A stretch of DNA of 10,829 bases from Opitutaceae bacterium (GTDB lineage: Bacteria > Verrucomicrobiota > Verrucomicrobiia > Opitutales > Opitutaceae): the NCBI GenBank assembly GCA_009919985.1, contig RGAX01000081.1, positions 1 to 10,829 of the forward strand, written 5' to 3'. Shown here in pieces: positions 6,324 to 10,829 of the stretch. The position numbers and the translations under genes were made by a program. Within the stretch, counting starts at the first letter, position 1, and each line of letters starts with the position of its first letter. The notes under the pieces were generated by a model that worked only from the letters and a program-made list of their open reading frames with translations, was not told where the DNA came from and did not search any database.

Positions 6324-6506
6324 TTAATATCCGAGGTGTTTCACCGCTTGGCAATCGCCGAAGCAGACATGATGCCCGCGGTGGCGTACTATTAGCTCGG
6401 GGTAAGGACCTGAGCAGGAAACGATGGGTTGCGCTGGGTGGGGTTGGGCGCGGGCTTGTGCTAAGGCTGGGGACGTGGTGCGCTGCGCCGGATGAGTGAA
6501 GATCAC
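6324..6506 (-). CDS. Possible small cysteine-containing ORF upstream of the hydroxylase gene
   Basis: A minus-strand frame, open from a GTG at 6506, ends in TAA (6324-6326) just 6 bp before the hydroxylase ATG, giving up to 60 residues. Its second half reads SCSGPYPELIVRHRGHHV and CFGDCQAVKHLGY. The pattern (Cys, PEL, V-x-H-R-G-x-x-V, CxxxC) vaguely recalls small metal-binding YHS/TRASH-like modules but lacks the usual C-terminal helix. The first half is Pro/Ala/Gln-rich with no hydrophobic core. The frame overlaps the start of the opposite methyltransferase gene by only 15 bp, so most of it lies in otherwise empty sequence. It could be a real small gene co-transcribed with the hydroxylase, a decayed remnant, or chance. 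No Shine-Dalgarno sequence supports the start. Confidence 0.2.
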   Translation of the reverse strand: MIFTHPAQRTTSPALAQARAQPHPAQPIVSCSGPYPELIVRHRGHHVCFGDCQAVKHLGY

Positions 6507-7169
6507 CTCAACGTCGTTACCGCCCCGCAGCGTGAAGTGGTGTGCGCCGATGCGATTGCGTGGCTGCGTGAGCGCGGGCGGATCGAGGGTGCGTGCGCGG
6601 TGACCTCGTTGCCTGATGTTTCTGAGTTGGGGGTCGCCTTGAACGTGTGGCGTGACTGGTTTCTCGGCGCGGTGCAGCTGGTCGTGGACGCAGTGCCCGA
6701 TACGAGTGCAGCGATCTTTTTTCAGTCGGATATCAAACATGAAGGCCGCTGGATCGATAAAGCAGCGATGGTGGTGCGCGCCGCGGAAGATACCGGCGCG
6801 CATGTGCTGTTCCACAAGATCGTGTGCCGACGTCCACCCGGGATGCTCACGATGGGACGCCCAGGCTTCACCCATCTGATCGCCTTATCAAGGGCGATGC
6901 GATGCCCTGATACATTATCGATCCCCGATGTAATCGTGGATGCAGGTGAACAGAAATGGGTGCGCGCGATGGGTGTGCGGGCGGCGGCTCATGCCGTCCG
7001 GTTTGCACAGGATCAGGTCGGTGCGCGCGTGGTGCTAGATCCGTTTTGCGGGGTTGGCACGGTGTTGGCCGTGGCCAATGCGCTCGGGCTCGACGCCCTC
7101 GGCGTAGAGAAGGCGCGGAAACGTGCGGAGCAGGCCCGTGAGTTGCGCGTGACCGCCGCGGAGTTGTGA
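6492..7169 (+). CDS. Permuted SAM-dependent methyltransferase of unknown target
   Basis: This 225-residue protein resembles class I methyltransferases with circularly permuted motif order, as in beta-class N4/N6 DNA methyltransferases. The SAM-binding motif is near the C-terminus (VLDPFCGVGT, 181-190, followed by GVE with E206). The region expected to hold the catalytic (D/N/S)PPY motif is near the N-terminus and reads SLPD (39-42), with ADAIAWLRE before it. Other conserved-looking blocks are FFQSDIKHEGRWIDK (76-90) and HKIVCRRPPG (108-117). I recognise this as a conserved but uncharacterised bacterial protein type, not a named enzyme. It lacks a target-recognition domain and any restriction partner nearby, which argues against a restriction-modification role; an RNA or protein target is possible. 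It is first in a row of plus-strand genes, 45 bp ahead of hslO. An in-frame stop (TAA) lies upstream of the ATG with no start between, so this start is firm. Confidence 0.75.
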   Translation: MSEDHLNVVTAPQREVVCADAIAWLRERGRIEGACAVTSLPDVSELGVALNVWRDWFLGAVQLVVDAVPDTSAAIFFQSDIKHEGRWIDKAAMVVRAAEDTGAHVLFHKIVCRRPPGMLTMGRPGFTHLIALSRAMRCPDTLSIPDVIVDAGEQKWVRAMGVRAAAHAVRFAQDQVGARVVLDPFCGVGTVLAVANALGLDALGVEKARKRAEQARELRVTAAEL

Positions 7170-7214
7170 GTCGACGGGCTGGACTTACCGCTCGATTGGG
7201 CGCAGGCTGATGCC

Positions 7215-8018
7215 ATGGCAGAATCTCCTTCGATTCCTCCGGTTGTTCCCGGTTTTCAAGTCCGCACGCATTACGTGCGCAGTCGCAACGCGCTCTACGC
7301 GCGCGTCGATCTGGGCGAGCTGTATGTGGATTACTACCTCCATCTTTCAGAAAATGGGCTGAAGCCTGCTCCGGAACACGATGCGCTTTTCAAGCGCGCG
7401 CTCGCGGCCTTCGTCTTGCATACGGTATCTCGGCCGTGGAACGAGATGACGGCGTGGACGATCAATTTCCAAGACCCACGGGTGAATCTCTTTCTCACCG
7501 GCGATAACGAGACGGGCGGCGTCGCCGGCCGCGTGTTTGCGGAGAACGTGCGGGAATTTCCGGAAAATATTTTTTACGCTGATGTCGTGCGCGGGCGCGA
7601 GCCGACCCGTCGCAGCACGATCACCTTCACGGGTTCGGATCCCCTAGTGGCGCTGGAAAAATTCTACGATCAGAGCGAGCAACGCATTGCACGGTTCTTT
7701 CAGCTCAGTGAAGAGGAATTTGCGGTCGTGATCGAGCATCCCGACTGCGACAAGCCGTGGCTGGCTGCGCTTACGGTTGATCAAATAAAAGCGCTCGAGA
7801 CGACGGAAACGATTAACCTACTTGAGACGCGGCTCGTGCGCTGGTTCTGCGGCTGCAACCAAGCGCGGATGCTGGAAGTGCTGGCGCCGGTGATGCGCGC
7901 CGACCCCGTAGAATTATTTGGCGAACACGAAAAAATCGAAATCCGCTGTCCGCGCTGTGCGGCACGTTACACGATCACGCGGGAGGCGATGGAAGCGAAG
8001 GTCGCGGAAAAAAAGTGA
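7215..8018 (+). CDS. hslO: Redox-regulated chaperone Hsp33
   Basis: Hsp33 is a cytoplasmic holdase chaperone switched on by oxidation and unfolding; its four zinc-binding cysteines form disulfides under oxidative stress. The 267-residue protein, slightly shorter than the 292 of E. coli, has the C-terminal switch complete: CxC at C212/C214 (WFCGCNQARMLEVL) and CxxC at C245/C248 (IRCPRCAARYTI). The linker between them (DPVELFGEHEKIEI) has the expected length and acidic character. The N-terminal domain is recognisable (YYLHLSENGLKP, the NLFLTGDN region, the RFFQLSEEE segment) but divergent from proteobacterial sequences. An extra cysteine, C178, lies before the switch. The ATG at 7215 follows the methyltransferase stop by 45 bp. 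Co-occurrence with msrA nearby hints at oxidative protein repair, though the two are not in one operon. Confidence 0.9.
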   Translation: MAESPSIPPVVPGFQVRTHYVRSRNALYARVDLGELYVDYYLHLSENGLKPAPEHDALFKRALAAFVLHTVSRPWNEMTAWTINFQDPRVNLFLTGDNETGGVAGRVFAENVREFPENIFYADVVRGREPTRRSTITFTGSDPLVALEKFYDQSEQRIARFFQLSEEEFAVVIEHPDCDKPWLAALTVDQIKALETTETINLLETRLVRWFCGCNQARMLEVLAPVMRADPVELFGEHEKIEIRCPRCAARYTITREAMEAKVAEKK

Positions 8019-8038
8019 ACGCAGCGCACGGTTGCACC

Positions 8039-8068
8039 CGCGGCGTGGACGGCTTGAACATCGCCGCG
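8039..8068 (+). other. GC-only hairpin directly before the pnuC start
   Basis: CGCGGCG (8039-8045) can pair with CGCCGCG (8062-8068) around a 16-base loop. The second arm ends one base before the pnuC ATG at 8070, so in mRNA the stem would cover the ribosome-binding region. In a GC-rich genome a 7-bp match can arise by chance. No known NAD-related riboswitch pattern is recognised. Confidence 0.25.
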
Positions 8069-8069
8069 C

Positions 8070-8669
8070 ATGTCTGAAATTTTTAAAACAATCTGGGCCG
8101 GCTTCGCCGATTCGGCGTGGCTCGATCAACTCAATCTTGCGCTCGGTATTGCCGGTGTGGCGTTGATGATTCGGCGCACGTTGTGGGCGTTCCCCGTCGG
8201 GCTTTTGTCGGTCGGCGTGCAGGGCGTTTTGTTTTTTCAGGCGAAATTTTACGCGGATGCGACGTTGCAGGTTTTCTTTTTCGCCGCGCTGGCCTGGGGA
8301 TGGTGGCAGTGGGGGCGGGTGGCCGGTCCGGAGTTGCCAGTGTCGCGGCTGACGACGCGCGGACTCGCCTTGACGATCGCGGGCGCGGTGTTGGCGACAG
8401 CGATTTGGGCGCTGGCACTGCGGCGTTGGACGGATGCGGTGATGCCATGGCGGGATGCGGGCATCGCGGCCTTTAGTGTGGCGGCGCAGGTGCTGCAGGC
8501 GCGCAAGAAATTAGAAAATTGGCCCCTCTGGATCGGCGTAAATCTTGTGGCCGTGGCTTCTTACTGGAAAGCCGAGTTGGCGTTCACGGCATTTCTTTAC
8601 TTGGTCTACCTTGGGCTCGCCGTGTTGGGCTGGCGGACGTGGCAGCGAGCGGAAAGAGTGCAGCCATGA
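8070..8669 (+). CDS. pnuC: Nicotinamide riboside transporter PnuC
   Basis: PnuC proteins are inner-membrane facilitators that import the NAD precursor nicotinamide riboside; uptake is driven by intracellular phosphorylation. The 199-residue protein is mostly hydrophobic, with about seven predicted helices: roughly 20-36, 38-57, 64-82, 97-117, 128-144, 152-168 and 170-190. Family signatures include NLALGIAGVALMIRR, FPVGLLSV, FYADATLQVFFFAALAWGWWQW and the substrate-site WxxWxxxN motif (W151, W154, N158). The closing FTAFLYLVYLGLAVLGWRTW is also typical. It starts 51 bp after hslO, and its stop overlaps the start of a nicotinamide riboside kinase gene by 4 bp (ATGA), which fits the metabolic-trapping model. 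Related PnuT transporters carry thiamine, but the neighbouring kinase argues for nicotinamide riboside. Confidence 0.92.
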   Translation: MSEIFKTIWAGFADSAWLDQLNLALGIAGVALMIRRTLWAFPVGLLSVGVQGVLFFQAKFYADATLQVFFFAALAWGWWQWGRVAGPELPVSRLTTRGLALTIAGAVLATAIWALALRRWTDAVMPWRDAGIAAFSVAAQVLQARKKLENWPLWIGVNLVAVASYWKAELAFTAFLYLVYLGLAVLGWRTWQRAERVQP

Positions 8670-9205
8670 ACGCGCTGAAGCGTATCGTGGTGTTCGGCCC
8701 TGAGTCCACGGGTAAGACGACGTTGGCGCGGCGGCTGGCGCAGCATCTCGATGAGCCGTGGTCAGAGGAGTTCGTACGCGAGTTTTGGGACATTCGCGGC
8801 GGTGTGATCGTCGCGGAGGATCTCGGCACGATCGCACTGGGCCAAATCGCCAATGAAGACCGTGCGGCCTTAGCGGCTCATAGGGCCGTCGTCTGCGATA
8901 CTGATTTACTCACGTGCGTGTTGTGGAACGACGTATTGTTTCCCGAAAAATGTCCGGCGTGGGTGCGCGAGGAAGCCGAAGTGCGTGTGCGCACGGGCGG
9001 GTTGTTTTTATTCTGCGATACGGATGCGGCGTGGACGCCAGATCCGCAGCGCTGTTTTCCCGATGAGGCTGGGCGCGCGATGTGCCGGCGTGTGTGGCGC
9101 GAGGCCTTGAGCATTCGTGGAATCAGCTGTGTGGAATTGCGCGGGGATTGGGCCGAGCGCGAAGCCGCGGCGATCCGGGCTGTGGCAGAATTTTTGAAAA
9201 CGTAG
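8666..9205 (+). CDS. NadR-type ribosylnicotinamide kinase (kinase domain only)
   Basis: This P-loop kinase is predicted to phosphorylate nicotinamide riboside to NMN with ATP. The 179 residues contain Walker A GPESTGKT (11-18), the substrate-site pattern EEFVREF (34-40), VCDTDLLT (77-84) and the lid-region FCDTDAAWTPDPQR (116-129). These align with the kinase domain of H. influenzae NadR (GESSGKS, EYGREF, IDTDFIT). Unlike trifunctional NadR there is no N-terminal repressor or NMN adenylyltransferase domain, so conversion of NMN to NAD must rely on NadD or NadM elsewhere. The ATG at 8666 overlaps the pnuC stop as ATGA and has a purine-rich site GGAAAGAG (8651-8658) seven bases upstream; the open frame further upstream is inside pnuC and not real. 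The gene ends 3 bp before a convergent amidase gene. Confidence 0.88.
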   Translation: MNALKRIVVFGPESTGKTTLARRLAQHLDEPWSEEFVREFWDIRGGVIVAEDLGTIALGQIANEDRAALAAHRAVVCDTDLLTCVLWNDVLFPEKCPAWVREEAEVRVRTGGLFLFCDTDAAWTPDPQRCFPDEAGRAMCRRVWREALSIRGISCVELRGDWAEREAAAIRAVAEFLKT

Positions 9206-9208
9206 CGA

Positions 9209-10822
9209 TTAATACGTGATCGTCTCGCCCGGGAGAATCGGCGTCGTGACGGGCAAGCCGCGAGCGGGGCAAAGTTGTTCGAACGCGTATCCGAGGGCGA
9301 GTAAGCGGGCTTCGCTGAAGGCGGGGCCGATGAAGGAAAGCGTCACGGGCAACACGGGATCGGCGGTAAAACCCGCGGGGACGATCAAGTCGGGCCAGCC
9401 GGTGACGTTGGCAAGAATGGCGACGGTGCCGTTGCCCACAGGCGGAGGGGTAGCGTTGGCTTCTTTGATGGGAAGCGGCGGTCGCGGGGAGGTGGGGACG
9501 ATGAAGGCGTCGAGTTTTTCTTGGGTGAGAAACCAAGTAAGGCTTTCGCGCACGATTTTGCGTCCGTCTTCGAGGGCGCTGCGGTAGGGTTGGTCGGTGA
9601 GACTGCCGGCTTTCTTTTCGCGGTGGTAGGCCTCAAGACGGTTTTTGTTGGGCACCCAACCTTCTTTGGTCGTTTCAGTAATTTTTTCGGAGAGGCTGAT
9701 AATCTCGTCGTGGGTTTTGGGGAGATCTTTTCGCGGGAGGCTCGCGAGGTAGTCGTTGATTTGGTAGCGGAACTCGGGGTCGCGGATGGCTAAGTAAAGT
9801 CCACTATTCACCCCGAGAACGAAGCGCGGGAGTTTGATTTCAACGACAGTAGCACCGGCGCGGCGGAGCAGGGCAAGGGAGGTTTCGATGACGGCATCAA
9901 CCCCAGCATCGAGTTTCATGTAATCGCGCAGCAAGCCGAGGCGAGCCCCGCGGAGGGCGTCGGGCTTGAGGGCAGCGGTGTAGTCGGCCGGAATTTTTCC
10001 AGCGCTGGCGGCGGTGGCGGGATCGCGCGGATCGGGGCCGGCCATGACGTTGAGGGCGGCGGCGAGATCGGCTACGTTGCGCGCCATGGGGCCGACGGTG
10101 TCGAGCGCGAGCGCGAGGGGAATGATGCCGCCGCGGCCGTTAAGTCCGAGCGTGGGTTTAAGGCCCACGATGCCGTTGGCAGAGGAGGGACCGCGGATGG
10201 AGCCACCGGTATCGGTGCCTAGGCCGAAGACGGCGAACCCTGCGGCGATGCCCGCGCCCGTGCCGCCGCTGGAACCGGACGGAGTGCGGTCAAGGACGTG
10301 GGGATTAAGAATCTGGCCGCCTAAGGTGCTGATCGCGGCGCCGCTGGCGAATTCACTTAGGTTGGACTTGGCTAAGATCACGCAACCGGCGGCGCGGAGG
10401 CGGCGGGTTTGTTCGGCGTCTTGGGGCGGAATGGAATCGCGGAGCGCGTAAAAGCCACCGGTGGTGGGTAGATCGGCGGTGTCGATGTTGTCCTTAAGCA
10501 GAATGGGGATGCCGTGAAGCGGGCCGCGGGTTTTGCCGGCTTGGCGCTCGGCGTCGAGGGCGCGGGCTTCATCGAGGGCTTTGGGGTTAAGCGTGATGAG
10601 GGTGTGGAGTTTGGGGCCGGCTTGCTCGTAGGCGGCGATGCGAGCGAGGAAGAGCTGGGTAAGTTTCTCGGAAGAGATGGCGCCGGCTTGCATCGCGGCT
10701 TGGAGTTGGGCGACGCTCGCATCGGTGAGCGTCACGGTGGTCGCGCGCAGCGTCGATGCGAGGGCGAGTAATAAACCGAGGCCGAGGGCGCTCAGGCGCG
10801 AGGGGAGGCGAAGAGAGATCAT
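9209..10822 (-). CDS. Exported amidase-signature family hydrolase
   Basis: This 537-residue protein belongs to the amidase signature family (GatA/FAAH-like fold), which hydrolyses carboxamides by a Ser-cisSer-Lys triad. All three residues are visible: K110 in ILLKDNIDT, S184 in PSGSSGGTGAG and S208 in GLGTDTGGSIRGPS. The 24-residue spacing between the serines matches family members. A Sec signal peptide occupies the first 27 or so residues (MISLRLPSRL, a Leu/Ala core, cleavage near LRA/TT), so it acts outside the cytoplasm and is not the GatA subunit of the tRNA amidotransferase. The domain continues to LPVTLSFIGPAFSEARLLALGYAFEQ, so it is full length. The substrate is unknown. The start ATG lies 7 bp from the window edge, so promoter and upstream neighbours cannot be seen. 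It converges with the kinase gene without an intervening terminator. Confidence 0.93.
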   Translation of the reverse strand: MISLRLPSRLSALGLGLLLALASTLRATTVTLTDASVAQLQAAMQAGAISSEKLTQLFLARIAAYEQAGPKLHTLITLNPKALDEARALDAERQAGKTRGPLHGIPILLKDNIDTADLPTTGGFYALRDSIPPQDAEQTRRLRAAGCVILAKSNLSEFASGAAISTLGGQILNPHVLDRTPSGSSGGTGAGIAAGFAVFGLGTDTGGSIRGPSSANGIVGLKPTLGLNGRGGIIPLALALDTVGPMARNVADLAAALNVMAGPDPRDPATAASAGKIPADYTAALKPDALRGARLGLLRDYMKLDAGVDAVIETSLALLRRAGATVVEIKLPRFVLGVNSGLYLAIRDPEFRYQINDYLASLPRKDLPKTHDEIISLSEKITETTKEGWVPNKNRLEAYHREKKAGSLTDQPYRSALEDGRKIVRESLTWFLTQEKLDAFIVPTSPRPPLPIKEANATPPPVGNGTVAILANVTGWPDLIVPAGFTADPVLPVTLSFIGPAFSEARLLALGYAFEQLCPARGLPVTTPILPGETITY

Positions 10823-10829
10823 GCGGTTG

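Noticed and set aside
8019..8069. NAD-sensing riboswitch upstream of pnuC
   Set aside because: The gap is only 51 bp, and I recognise no conserved NAD riboswitch elements in it beyond a simple hairpin.
9209..10822. GatA subunit of the tRNA-dependent amidotransferase
   Set aside because: The protein has a signal peptide and no gatB or gatC nearby, so an exported general amidase is more likely.
1..10829. CRISPR array, tRNA or rRNA genes, phage or integron structures
   Set aside because: No regularly spaced repeats, cloverleaf-like segments, rRNA-like stretches or integrase genes were seen in any part of the window.

Overview
This window looks like a chromosomal segment from a GC-rich Gram-negative bacterium. 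Gene content and protein style suggest Verrucomicrobiota (Opitutaceae-like), but no rRNA or other phylogenetic marker is present, so this is an inference. Most genes are GC-rich with weak or no Shine-Dalgarno sequences. Two stretches look more AT-rich than the rest: the insertion sequence with its left flank (about 1-1409), and a toxin-antitoxin module (about 3930-4650).

Layout. Positions 1-92 (minus) hold the N-terminus of an unrecognised membrane-anchored protein that runs off the window. Positions 106-1409 are a complete IS4-family insertion sequence with 10-bp perfect terminal repeats and an intact transposase. Its right end cuts an exported phytase-like esterase gene (minus, start 2005), whose 3' part is missing from the window. 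Divergent from that gene is ettA (2140-3828), the ABC-F energy-dependent translational throttle protein. A perfect 9-bp inverted repeat lies in the divergent gap. Next come a type II toxin-antitoxin pair (antitoxin to 4210, PIN toxin from 4207) and an exported peptide methionine sulfoxide reductase A (to 5331). A fatty-acid-hydroxylase/sterol-desaturase-type membrane enzyme follows on the minus strand (5409-6317), with its own terminator.

From 6492 to 9205 four plus-strand genes lie close together: a permuted SAM-dependent methyltransferase of unknown target, the redox chaperone Hsp33 (hslO), the nicotinamide riboside transporter pnuC, and a kinase-only NadR-type nicotinamide riboside kinase whose start overlaps the pnuC stop. 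The last two form a compact NAD precursor salvage unit: PnuC imports the riboside and the kinase traps it as NMN. An exported amidase-signature enzyme (9209-10822, minus) converges on this cluster with only 3 bp between the stops.

Most of the window is ordinary chromosome with two accessory insertions. I see no clear novel multi-gene defence or biosynthetic system. The items most worth checking are the IS-associated junction that separates the two halves of a gene, the inverted repeat between ettA and the broken gene, the methyltransferase with an atypical catalytic motif, and a possible unannotated cysteine-containing small ORF at 6324-6506.
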